A DNA stretch of 51,648 bases, taken from assembly GCA_030524315.1 (NCBI GenBank), contig JAUNGU010000006.1, positions 1-51,648 on the forward strand, given 5' to 3'. Numbering within the stretch: position 1 is the stretch's first letter; every line of letters begins with the position of its first letter. A program made the translations under genes and the position numbers. Positions 17,901 to 24,074 of the stretch are shown here, one piece after another. The notes beneath the pieces are model-generated. The model was not told the origin of the DNA and searched no databases. It worked only from the letters and a program-made list of their open reading frames with translations. The stretch comes from Peptococcaceae bacterium (lineage in GTDB: Bacteria; Bacillota; Peptococcia; Peptococcales; Peptococcaceae).

Positions 17901-18293
17901 GCTCCCATCTCCCTCGTGCTGACCATAAATGGTGAGGTTATTACCTTGATACAGGCTGATACCGCCATTAACAGTGAGGCTCGCGTCATCGGCAAGGATT
18001 AGGTGGACAGCGCCGCTAATATTGATACGGCGATCAACAGTGATACCATCCGCTGTTGGTTCGACGACATACCAGCCTGATTGCAATGTGTAGCTCTTAT
18101 TTTCCAGATACTCCTTCGTCAACGACGTATATTCCCCTGTGGATTTGATGCGTGTCTCCCAATTTTGACCATTTTCGTCACAATAGAGATACTCAACCTC
18201 GCCCTCCGCCGCCCAGCTCGGCAGGGCGGTCAGCGGCAATAGGCTCAGCACCATCGCCAACATGGCAACAATGGCTGTGATTTTGCGTTTCAT
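14955..18293 (-). CDS. Large SLH-anchored surface protein with duplicated beta-helix region
   Basis: A 1112-residue exported protein. Residues 1-29 are a signal peptide ending SWA. Two related segments (about 50-315 and 370-620) carry short glycine-rich repeats such as ITINGG and GAGIGGG, typical of right-handed beta-helix surface proteins. An Ig-like region follows (about 620-850), then a bacterial repeat domain (YEVDKITVTDKNGKTV near 885). The last 186 residues form three SLH domains that bind secondary cell wall polymer: LPFTDVSEGAWY, YPFADVDASAYY, and a third ending VAAMLERYVKNVLA. The ATG at 18293 is preferred to one three codons upstream because of spacing from GTGAG. Ligand unknown; adhesion or glycan binding is likely. 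Expression may pass through an upstream leader terminator. Confidence 0.85.
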   Translation of the reverse strand: MKRKITAIVAMLAMVLSLLPLTALPSWAAEGEVEYLYCDENGQNWETRIKSTGEYTSLTKEYLENKSYTLQSGWYVVEPTADGITVDRRINISGAVHLILADDASLTVNGGISLYQGNNLTIYGQHEGDGSLIVRNVATAEAGLGCRANNIAGNITINGGHIEATGGEDGAGIGGGYKSSAGTIIINRGSVKATGGRGAAGIGGGYSGSGGTVIINGGIVEAIRGGGYGIGSGSGSASGAPLSTGENGHGVIITDSINNRNEEANWSGVFFIGSNDGEVYGNVELADNFTLASDQTLTVGADKSLSVKDGVTLVNKGSILVSGALSGHIDNQGTIYQLDGGMVSDEIDGKVVISGKTITYLDESGIEQLTEHPPIPVTPLTTALSNGWYVVASDVTLNKRLTVTGDVYLILADDAKLTVNGGIQVQGGNSLTIYGQSTGTQKGQLIAQNVEEPNAGIGGNSGDAGKITINGGAVTATGGEDGAGIGGGYHGGGGTVIINGGFVTATGGKDGAGIGSGWGTSKGNFSTSAKSNAVIFTSSIRDESKKDDWNGIFFIGGNDGQVYGNVTLAEAFTITSEQILTIGEGQTLTIPDGVTLTNEGTIINNGTIVGSIDGSGEVHHASRVGVHFEKNGETVTSVAYGDEVTVVATIQKKQATTNSLSADEDTVNFYLGDTDGTLLASENVTNDNDGTYTAKVTIKLTGDNWTPNETPYTITADFGGTTDINGDKLQASTGHADLTVTKLDQEALTIENVPATIYKGDSFALSTDGGSVTGDVKWSVEGDVATIDTDGKVTVTEIGEFTVKAEKAGDAIYNPVEACVTLTATNRPSSGGGTITPPTYPPTVTEPENGSVTTSPARPKQGETVTITPDPDDGYEVDKITVTDKNGKTVDVEKNSDGTYTFTQPSGKVTITVTYREAGEEPEPTDLPFTDVSEGAWYIDPVRFVYNEGLMTGTSTTTFSPNLTTTRGMIVAILYRMEGEPDLSNENLGYPFADVDASAYYGNAVYWARQNGIVSGYSSERFGPTDSITREQLAAILYNVAEYKGVDTSARNDLSSYSDAGSISGWATDAMQWANAAGIVNGMSESELAPKGNATRAQVAAMLERYVKNVLA
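16430..18082 (-). repeat. Tandem duplication of the beta-helix module inside the surface-protein gene
   Basis: Copy one spans roughly 17285-18082 and copy two 16430-17140. Both begin with GWYVV, continue through LILADDA, LTVNGGI and LTIYGQ, the GEDGAGIGGGY motif, then FFIGxNDGxVYGNV and DGVTL. The order and spacing of these landmarks are the same, showing an internal duplication that has since diverged. Confidence 0.75.
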
Positions 18294-18311
18294 TACGATC
18301 ATCTCACTTTC

Positions 18312-18464
18312 TCAAATTGTTTCCATCAAAAAAGACGCACCCGCCCGCGAATAATCGCAGACGCTGTGCGTCCGGTAGAGGTTTGTTAATGAAATGATCG
18401 CCGCAAAAATAGACAGACTCAGCTGGCTGGCTGGCTGGCTGATTTTGGCGTGCGCGCGGGTCAT
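18312..18464 (-). CDS. 50-residue leader ORF upstream of the surface protein
   Basis: A short reading frame of 50 codons starts with ATG at 18464 behind an excellent ribosome binding site (AAAGGAGGG, 8 bases upstream) and a good promoter. The product begins MTRAHAKISQPASQLSLSIF and has a modest hydrophobic stretch (about residues 14-27) but no known family. A strong intrinsic terminator and a CTGG repeat lie inside it, and it ends 18 bases before the surface-protein ATG. I therefore read it as a leader peptide or small protein whose translation affects read-through into the surface gene. A stand-alone small gene is the alternative. Confidence 0.5.
   Translation of the reverse strand: MTRAHAKISQPASQLSLSIFAAIISLTNLYRTHSVCDYSRAGASFLMETI
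18328..18372 (-). terminator. Intrinsic terminator (candidate attenuator) inside the leader ORF
   Basis: On the minus strand GACGCAC (18366-18372) pairs with GTGCGTC (18334-18340). Inside is a second nine-pair stem, CGTCTGCGA/TCGCGGGCG, around a TTAT loop. Six T residues follow (18328-18333). A mutually exclusive small hairpin GACGC-ACA-GCGTC uses the same left arm and could act as antiterminator. It lies upstream of the surface-protein start by about 35 bases. Confidence 0.8.
18423..18441. repeat. CTGG tetranucleotide repeat (4.75 units)
   Basis: Four perfect CTGG units plus CTG lie within the leader ORF. Because the unit is not a multiple of three, gain or loss of one unit would shift the leader reading frame past the terminator. 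The run is short, so slippage rates would be modest. Confidence 0.8.
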
Positions 18465-18511
18465 TGGCAAGTCCCTCCTTTGATGTGTGCAAATTTTTGC
18501 TTATTTTGTCT

Positions 18512-18540
18512 ATTATACATCATCAAAAGAAGTTTGTCTA
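18512..18540 (-). promoter_or_regulatory. Promoter of the leader ORF and surface-protein gene
   Basis: On the minus strand TAGACA (18535-18540) and TATAAT (18512-18517) are exactly 17 bases apart. Transcription would start near 18505, about 40 bases upstream of the leader ATG. Confidence 0.7.
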
Positions 18541-18615
18541 TAACTTTCAGCCGATAGTGAAAATTATGTGCTTAATGTGCAAAAACGTACCCGCAAATTT
18601 ACTGATGCGCAAGTC

Positions 18616-19305
18616 TCAGCGATAGGTTTTGAGCAGGGCTTTTTGCTCGGGTGTCACGCGGTAGCTTTCGATGGCTTTCTGGATAGTTTTGCGGTGGGTC
18701 CAATCGGGCAGGCGGTGCTCAGCGATCCAGGGCAGGGTCGTCTCCCACTGCTTGGCGAGGGCGGTGGCAAAATACCAGGCGACGGCCATATTGACGTAAT
18801 ATTCCTCTGAGCAGCAGGCTGCCACTGCCGCGAGATGCGTCTCGCGAAAATCCACACCCAGAAAATGGCGCATGAGGGTGACGATGCCAAAGCGCACGGT
18901 GTAGGGCGCGGCCATCTCTTGCATCCACGCCAGGGCTGCGGGCTCGACGGCAGCCGGATGCTGCTTGAACAATCGCGGCGAGAGGGTGTCGCAGGTGGCC
19001 CAGTTGTCGATTTGCGCCAGCAGCGCCTCCACCGCTGCGAGGCAGTCGCTGATGTCTGCAAGGCTATCGATGAGGAAGCCGTGGATGTTGACCTCCTCGT
19101 AATAATCGTGGCGCGTCAACGCGAGGTAATCTACGACGCGCACGTCCTTGGCGAAAGCCTTGGCAATTTTGCGCTGGGCAGGCAGGCGCACGCCGAGAAA
19201 GCGCGCCGGATCGGCGGTGGGCACGAGCCCCGTGTGAAAGGCGTGGTAATCGGCATCGGCTGCTGCTAGGAGCTGGGCGCGAATCTCTTGCTCTATCGGG
19301 ATCAC
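18616..19305 (-). CDS. AlkD-like DNA alkylation repair protein
   Basis: A 229-residue all-helical protein of the AlkD/HEAT-repeat DNA glycosylase family, which removes positively charged alkylated purines. Family features are the N-terminal FLGVRLPAQRKIAKA, the EEVNIHGFLID segment, the conserved DNWATCD motif near residue 105 with the catalytic-type Asp, and RFGIVTLMRHFL. It starts with GTG at 19305, four bases inside the end of the upstream gene and behind GGAGGAGGA, so the pair is coupled. Substrate range within the family is variable; the assignment to the family is firm, activity is inferred. Confidence 0.87.
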   Translation of the reverse strand: MIPIEQEIRAQLLAAADADYHAFHTGLVPTADPARFLGVRLPAQRKIAKAFAKDVRVVDYLALTRHDYYEEVNIHGFLIDSLADISDCLAAVEALLAQIDNWATCDTLSPRLFKQHPAAVEPAALAWMQEMAAPYTVRFGIVTLMRHFLGVDFRETHLAAVAACCSEEYYVNMAVAWYFATALAKQWETTLPWIAEHRLPDWTHRKTIQKAIESYRVTPEQKALLKTYR

Positions 19306-20120
19306 TCTCCGTCCTCCTCCGGTGCCGTCTCAAAATTGCGCCGGAAATACTCATCCAACGCCTCATCCTCGCAAAAATACGCCCAGGCGCTCGCTGCAAG
19401 CTTTGGATAACGTTCCAGCGCCTCGTCAAAGAGGGCAGCCAAGCGCGGATTGGTCACGGCGCTCATCGCATCAACAGGCCCCATGAAGACGCCGGCAATC
19501 GGCGCGCTGTCCGGCACGCGGCGCAGGATTCCCTGCACCAGCGCATACTGCCAATCGTACGGTGTGCGCAAGAGATTCTTGATCAGCCGGAAATCGCAAA
19601 TCAGCGCCGCCGTCTCATCCGGCGCGCTGTAGTCTGCGTAGAGGGCGCCAACGGCGAGGCGATCGCGCTTGCCTGCGCGGATACAATCGCCCAGGGGATA
19701 GCGCCGCGCGTCCTCGCCTGCCTGCTCGAGGAGATAGCGGTCGAATTCCGTCTCCATGCGCATGTGCTCATAGGGGAGCGTCTCCACCCAGGCATCAATG
19801 TGGGGATGACAGGTCGAATCCAGCGTAAAATGGCCGACGAGCCCGATCACGTATGCCAGCGCCGCACTGTCCAGCCGCTTGTGGCCGCTTCCCTTTAAAC
19901 GCGCCAGTAGCGCCGCGCAAGAATCGCGGTGAATCGCCGAGCCCACGCGCGACAAATGTCTGCCTCTGAGCATCTCTAGCTGATCAAAAAAATAAAAATC
20001 CGGCCCCTGCAGACCCATGCGATACATTGCCTCGTGGCTTCGTACCACCCGCTGCATCTCCGGCGCAAACCGCGCCACCGCCTGCATGCCAAAGCTATAA
20101 TGGGCAAAAATTGCCGGCAT
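19302..20120 (-). CDS. Zinc-dependent phospholipase C family protein
   Basis: A 272-residue protein of the PF00882-type zinc-dependent phospholipase C fold. Metal-ligand-like motifs are FAHYSFG at residue 4, GLQGPDFYFF near 38, GLVGHFTLDSTCHPHID near 90 and HMRMETEFDRYLL near 118. There is no signal peptide, so it is unlikely to be a secreted toxin; many Bacillota carry such cytosolic relatives of unknown substrate. The ATG is at 20120 with a purine-rich upstream stretch. It is followed by the AlkD-like gene with a 4-base overlap. Confidence 0.82.
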   Translation of the reverse strand: MPAIFAHYSFGMQAVARFAPEMQRVVRSHEAMYRMGLQGPDFYFFDQLEMLRGRHLSRVGSAIHRDSCAALLARLKGSGHKRLDSAALAYVIGLVGHFTLDSTCHPHIDAWVETLPYEHMRMETEFDRYLLEQAGEDARRYPLGDCIRAGKRDRLAVGALYADYSAPDETAALICDFRLIKNLLRTPYDWQYALVQGILRRVPDSAPIAGVFMGPVDAMSAVTNPRLAALFDEALERYPKLAASAWAYFCEDEALDEYFRRNFETAPEEDGE

Positions 20121-20154
20121 CTCTCATCCATCCCTTCTCTGTCATTCTCCCTGC

Positions 20155-20182
20155 ATTATACCACAGCCACCGCCCCGCTCAA
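20155..20182 (-). promoter_or_regulatory. Promoter of the phospholipase-like/AlkD-like operon
   Basis: On the minus strand TTGAGC (20177-20182), 16 bases, then TATAAT (20155-20160) with an upstream TGG forming an extended -10. Confidence 0.6.
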
Positions 20183-20206
20183 ACACAACCTTGCGGCCCT
20201 TGGCCC

Positions 20207-20236
20207 TTTACCATGTCTGACCATCTATGCTACACT
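20207..20236 (+). promoter_or_regulatory. Weak candidate promoter of the VanR-VanS hybrid gene
   Basis: TTTACC (20207-20212), 18 bases, TACACT (20231-20236). The hexamers are poor, as expected for an activated promoter, but the call is tentative. Confidence 0.3.
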
Positions 20237-20272
20237 CAATAGAGGCAATAAACATTTTGCGAGGTGACATTT

Positions 20273-21376
20273 ATGAAAGCGCATATTTTATTGGTGGATG
20301 ATGAGCAGGCGCTCACGGATCTTTTGAGCGTCTATCTGGAGAACGATGGCTTTGTGGTGCATAGCTGTGCCAGCGGCAGCGAGGCGCTGCGCATCCTTGA
20401 AAAAGCGCCCATCGCTTTGGCGATTTTGGATGTGATGCTACCGGATATGTCCGGCTTTGACATCTGCCGCCATATTCGCACGTCGCATTTTTTCCCGGTC
20501 ATTATGCTCACCGCCAAAATTGACGCTGGTGACAAAATTTTCGGCCTCACCGTCGGCGCCGATGACTATATCACCAAGCCCTTCAATCCGCTGGAGGTGG
20601 TGGCGCGGGTCAAGACCCAGCTACGTCGCGCCAGAGAATACAATCAACCGGAGCGCAAGCCGCGCGACGAAATCGATATTCGCGGGCTGGTCATCAACAA
20701 CAGCCGCCACCGCTGCACCCTCTACGGCGAGGAAATCACGCTGACGCCACTGTCCTCGGTCATTGGCTATCTGACGCTGCTCGCTGACGAGCCGTCGCTG
20801 CCTGTCGAGGCGCGCCAGCGCTACCTGCGCACCACTTGCGCCAAGGCGGAGCGGCTCGACGGGCTGATCAATGAATTTTTTGAGATCACGCGCTTCAATC
20901 TCGCCCACATGCCCTTGGAATACCATACCATCGACGGCGCGCGACTCTTGGAGCAGCTTGTCTTTGAATTTCAGCCACAGCTGGCAGAGAAAAACCTGCA
21001 TTGCGATTTACACGCGCCGGAGACGCTGTCCCTCTGCTGCGATCCCGACAAGCTCCAGCGCGTCTTTGACAATCTCCTGCGCAACGCCGTCCTCTACAGC
21101 GATCCTGACACGACCCTCACGATTGTTGTACGCAAAGAGCCGACAAACGCTGTGTTCACCTTTACAAACGCGGGCGCAACCATTCCACCGGAGCGCTTGG
21201 CGCATCTTTTTGACCAATTTTTCCGACTGGATACGGCGCGCAGCTCCTCCGGCGGCGCGGGCTTGGGGCTTGCCATTGCGCGCCAGATTGTGCGCCAGCA
21301 CGGCGGCGACATCACTGCCGCAAGCGCCTCGGGCACTGTCACCTTCACCGTCACCCTACCGTTTGACCAGCCGTAG
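20273..21376 (+). CDS. VanR-VanS hybrid: response regulator receiver fused to a histidine kinase without H-box
   Basis: One 367-codon frame joins two proteins. Residues 1-120 are a VanR-type receiver with DDE near 9-11, phospho-acceptor Asp53 in ILDVM, and Lys102 in ITKPFNPLEVVARV. Residues 132-159 are the first strands of the OmpR-type winged helix, ending at ITLTP. From residue 160 the sequence switches to VanS: LSSVIGYLTLLADEP, then LINEFFEITRFNL, the N-box FDNLLRNAVLYS near 265, and SGGAGLGLAIARQIVRQHGG near 330. Both the DNA-recognition helix and the phosphorylatable His of the kinase are missing, as is the sensor. VanR normally reads LTP then TEF; VanS reads H-D-x-K-T-P then LTS, so the fusion point is the shared TP (20744-20749). 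The ATG follows GAGGTG. Confidence 0.88.
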   Translation: MKAHILLVDDEQALTDLLSVYLENDGFVVHSCASGSEALRILEKAPIALAILDVMLPDMSGFDICRHIRTSHFFPVIMLTAKIDAGDKIFGLTVGADDYITKPFNPLEVVARVKTQLRRAREYNQPERKPRDEIDIRGLVINNSRHRCTLYGEEITLTPLSSVIGYLTLLADEPSLPVEARQRYLRTTCAKAERLDGLINEFFEITRFNLAHMPLEYHTIDGARLLEQLVFEFQPQLAEKNLHCDLHAPETLSLCCDPDKLQRVFDNLLRNAVLYSDPDTTLTIVVRKEPTNAVFTFTNAGATIPPERLAHLFDQFFRLDTARSSSGGAGLGLAIARQIVRQHGGDITAASASGTVTFTVTLPFDQP

Positions 21377-21441
21377 GAAAATCGTAAGAAATTCCGTAGG
21401 AAATAGTCATCTTCTCGTGGCACCCTTCGCAAACAAAAAAC

Positions 21442-21485
21442 GCCATCATTTTGTAGAATCAAGGTACAAAATGATGGCATTTTTT
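21442..21485 (+). terminator. Terminator between the VanR-VanS hybrid and vanY
   Basis: A 14-base perfect stem, GCCATCATTTTGTA and its complement, around a 9-base loop, followed by ATTTTTT. The T-run directly abuts the vanY ribosome binding site AGGAGGG (21486-21492). An A-run precedes the stem, so it could also act on the opposite strand. Confidence 0.85.
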
Positions 21486-21499
21486 AGGAGGGATTGCCT

Positions 21500-22198
21500 A
21501 TGCGCAAGCTATTTTTACATTTACGACGTCTATTTGCGCTCGTTGTGGTGCTGCTGATGCTGTCTCTTGCCTACAACCTGTTCTCTACCGACGACATCGA
21601 GATCTCACGACCGGCGTCGGCACCGGCTGCCATTGACGCTGACACGCCATGGTACCTCACCTTGGTCAGCAGCCAATACGGCCTGCCACAGGGCTATCGC
21701 CTCACCCTCGCAAGCATTGGCGACGGCCAGCAGGTCGACCGGCGCATTGCCGCCCCGCTCAAGGACATGCTGCGCGCTGCCAGAGACGACGGCTACGCGC
21801 CACAGATCAACGCCGGCTTTCGCTCGCAGGTCCTACAGACACAGCTTTTCAATGACAAGATTGCCGATTTTGAAGCCTGTGGCTACGACTCAACCACAGC
21901 CACCACCCTGGCATCGCGCTGGGTATCGCCGCCGGGCACCAGCGAACACGAGCTGGGGCTGGCGGTGGACATCGGCACAGACGACCAAGCCCTCTACAAT
22001 TGGCTCGCTGAAAACAGCTGGCGCTACGGTTTCATTCAGCGCTACCCGCCGGACAAGACAGACATCACCGGCGTCTCTCACGAGCCCTGGCATTATCGCT
22101 ATGTCGGCAAGGATGCCGCCGCTGCCATCCACGCCAACAATCTGACGCTGGAGGAATATCTCGTGCAAAAGGGTCTATTGCCGACAGCCACGACCTGA
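21500..22198 (+). CDS. vanY: VanY-like D,D-carboxypeptidase (M15B), membrane-anchored
   Basis: A 232-residue zinc peptidase of the VanY/DacY type, which trims the terminal D-Ala from peptidoglycan stem peptides and can lower vancomycin binding. Residues 8-29 form a single hydrophobic N-terminal anchor, placing the enzyme outside the membrane. Zinc and catalytic motifs are AGFRSQ near 102, SEHELGLAVDIG near 150 (His and Asp ligands) and EPWHYRYVG near 196 (catalytic Glu, third His). The ATG at 21500 follows AGGAGGG by 7 bases. It lies downstream of the VanR-VanS hybrid but a strong terminator separates them. No van ligase (D-Lac or D-Ser) is present in the window. Confidence 0.9.
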   Translation: MRKLFLHLRRLFALVVVLLMLSLAYNLFSTDDIEISRPASAPAAIDADTPWYLTLVSSQYGLPQGYRLTLASIGDGQQVDRRIAAPLKDMLRAARDDGYAPQINAGFRSQVLQTQLFNDKIADFEACGYDSTTATTLASRWVSPPGTSEHELGLAVDIGTDDQALYNWLAENSWRYGFIQRYPPDKTDITGVSHEPWHYRYVGKDAAAAIHANNLTLEEYLVQKGLLPTATT

Positions 22199-22235
22199 TG
22201 TCACTCATCTTACATCCACGATTTCCTCTTAATCC

Positions 22236-22266
22236 AAGCAGGCTGACGATTGACAGCCTGCTTTTT
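22236..22266 (+). terminator. Terminator after vanY
   Basis: GCAGGCTG pairs with CAGCCTGC around an 8-base loop, extended by AA/TT, and is followed by TTTTT. Confidence 0.85.
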
Positions 22267-22331
22267 GTATGCATCGCCACAGTTTTCTGATCATGTTTGG
22301 TTGTTGCATTCAGCTCGAAAATTCATGGCAC

Positions 22332-22363
22332 AAAAAAAGCCGGGCGGCGAGACCCGACTTTTT
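22332..22363 (-). terminator. Terminator of the ABC importer operon
   Basis: On the minus strand AGTCGGG pairs with CCCGGCT (one T-G wobble) and is followed by TTTTTT. It lies just after the small membrane protein gene that ends the operon. Confidence 0.8.
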
Positions 22364-22365
22364 TA

Positions 22366-22500
22366 TTATTCATCTTTGCCGACGATTCGTCCGGCGATGT
22401 AAAACACCAGCGCACGAATCACAAAAAACAATCCAGCGAGTGCGAGACAGCCTGTAAAAAAGAGTGCCCATTTTACAGGAATGGCTGCTAGTAGCATCAT
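22366..22500 (-). CDS. 44-residue single-span membrane protein at the end of the ABC importer operon
   Basis: A small frame of 44 codons begins with ATG ATG at 22500, 12 bases after the ATPase stop and behind a weak AGCAGG. The product begins MMLLAAIPVKWALFFTGCLA and has one long hydrophobic segment (about residues 10-37) followed by a charged tail ending GKDE. Close spacing and the terminator immediately downstream suggest it is a real last gene of the operon, perhaps a small subunit of the transporter. No known family recognised. Confidence 0.5.
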   Translation of the reverse strand: MMLLAAIPVKWALFFTGCLALAGLFFVIRALVFYIAGRIVGKDE

Positions 22501-22512
22501 GGTTTTGCCTGC

Positions 22513-23274
22513 TTAGAGCACCAGACTCATCGAGTCGGTGATTTGTTTACGCAGCTCCAAGAATTCATGCCCTGTAAGATTTCTTGGTCGTGGCAAATCG
22601 ATGGTGTACTCGCTCGCTAAATGACTTGGCAGCTTCCCGTCGAGAACGATGATACGGTCTGCGAGGTAGATGGCCTCGTCAATATTGGATGTAACGAAGA
22701 GAATGGTACGTTTTTCTTCCTGCCATACGCGCTCGATTTCCGTTTCCATGAGGATACGGGTCTGGGCGTCCAGCTGGCCGAAAGGCTCGTCGAGGATCAA
22801 GAGGGTTGGTTCGTTGACGTAGGCACGGGCGATACCAACACGCTGCTTCATCCCACCGGAGAGCTGGTTTGGATAGCTGTTTTCAAAGCCCTTGAGACCG
22901 ACGAGGTCGATGTATTTTTGAGCCATTTTGCGGCGCTCGGTTTTGCCGATGCCCTTGAGCTTTGGCCCCATTTCGACATTGCCCATGACGGTCTTCCAGA
23001 AAAACAGGGTGTAGCGCTGGAATACAAAGCCGACCTGGTCACTTGGCCCGTCCACTTCTTCACCGTTAACGTAGACGTTGCCGGTGGTTGGCGCTTCAAA
23101 GCCTGCAATCAGTCGCATCAGGGTGCTTTTGCCAGATTGGCCAGGCCCCAGAATGACGACAAATTCGTTTTCCTTTGCGTGAAAGTTCATGGTCGACAAG
23201 ACCTTCTTGTCACCAAATTCTTTGGATATATCCACGCACTCAATTATATTGCGTTGTTTCTCGTCCATGGACAT
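22513..23274 (-). CDS. ABC importer ATPase A (SsuB/TauB-like) lacking the switch histidine
   Basis: A 253-residue nucleotide-binding subunit of a nitrate/sulfonate/taurine-type ABC importer. Walker A is GPGQSGKST (43-51), the signature LSGGMKQR (138-145) is intact, and Walker B is LLILDEP with Glu163. The switch region reads FVTSNIDEA, so the usual His of T-H-N/D is Ser196. Its partner ATPase in the same operon has the opposite combination, a normal His but a degraded signature. The ATG at 23274 follows AAAGGGGG and lies 31 bases inside the permease gene upstream. Substrate unknown. Confidence 0.88.
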   Translation of the reverse strand: MSMDEKQRNIIECVDISKEFGDKKVLSTMNFHAKENEFVVILGPGQSGKSTLMRLIAGFEAPTTGNVYVNGEEVDGPSDQVGFVFQRYTLFFWKTVMGNVEMGPKLKGIGKTERRKMAQKYIDLVGLKGFENSYPNQLSGGMKQRVGIARAYVNEPTLLILDEPFGQLDAQTRILMETEIERVWQEEKRTILFVTSNIDEAIYLADRIIVLDGKLPSHLASEYTIDLPRPRNLTGHEFLELRKQITDSMSLVL

Positions 23275-24059
23275 AGCCCCCTTTCAATCAATGTCAGTGC
23301 CAGAGAGGTCAGGAAGGAGACCAAGCAGATGGCCAGCATCCCTGCAATACACATCGCCGTATTGTCCACACGCATGCCCTGGTTGATAACAAAGCCGAGG
23401 CCGGAGCGTGCGCCGACGAGTTCCGCTGCAACCACGCAGGTCCAGGATGTGGACAGCGCAATCTGCAGCCCTGCGAAAATCGCTGGGATACAGGATGGTG
23501 CAGTGACTTGGATGTGTTCCTGCCAATAGGTGGCCCCGAGGTTACGAATGCAGTCGTAGAGCTCTGGGTCAACGAGACGAATCCCGTTGTAGGAGTTCAG
23601 AATCAGTGGCACGAGCGCACCAATGAAGATGATGAAGACCTTGGAAGGTTCACCGATACCAAACCAGAGAATCGCAATGGAGATCCAGGCGATAGGTGGC
23701 ATTGGTTTGAAGAATTCAAAGATTGGACGGACAATCGCGTTGGCGGTTTTGTTGAAGCCCATCAATACCCCAAGTGGAATACCGATGACGGCTGCCATCA
23801 AAAAGGCGATCATAACGCGGCGGAAGGAGATCCAGGTGTGCATGATCAGCGTGTAACCGGCCAATCGGGTTTGCAACATGCTAAAGAGCTCCGAGATAAC
23901 CTCCCATGGACGTGGCATCATCTGTGCGTCGCCAACGACGACAATCAGGTCCCAGATGCCCAAAAAGAGTACGATCGATACAACATTCAACACGCGCTTG
24001 TTGCGCAAGGCTTTTTGGAATATATTACCGCCTTTTACTTCAGAAATTGTTTCACTCAT
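23244..24059 (-). CDS. ABC importer permease B (SsuC/TauC-like)
   Basis: A 271-residue permease of the BPD-type family with about six membrane helices. The cytoplasmic EAA-type loop, LYDCIRNLGATYWQEHIQV (about residue 175), would contact an ATPase. It is clearly related to permease A in the next gene upstream (shared FKPMPPIAW / VRPIPSVAW region and TCxVAAEL/M near the end) but well diverged. The ATG at 24059 follows a purine-rich GGGGGTG. It overlaps the ATPase A gene by 31 bases and starts 15 bases after permease A. Confidence 0.9.
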   Translation of the reverse strand: MSETISEVKGGNIFQKALRNKRVLNVVSIVLFLGIWDLIVVVGDAQMMPRPWEVISELFSMLQTRLAGYTLIMHTWISFRRVMIAFLMAAVIGIPLGVLMGFNKTANAIVRPIFEFFKPMPPIAWISIAILWFGIGEPSKVFIIFIGALVPLILNSYNGIRLVDPELYDCIRNLGATYWQEHIQVTAPSCIPAIFAGLQIALSTSWTCVVAAELVGARSGLGFVINQGMRVDNTAMCIAGMLAICLVSFLTSLALTLIERGLCPWTRNNAI

Positions 24060-24074
24060 AATTAGACACCCCCC

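Noticed and set aside
19302-20120. Secreted alpha-toxin-like phospholipase
   Set aside because: No signal peptide and no C-terminal C2/PLAT-like domain.
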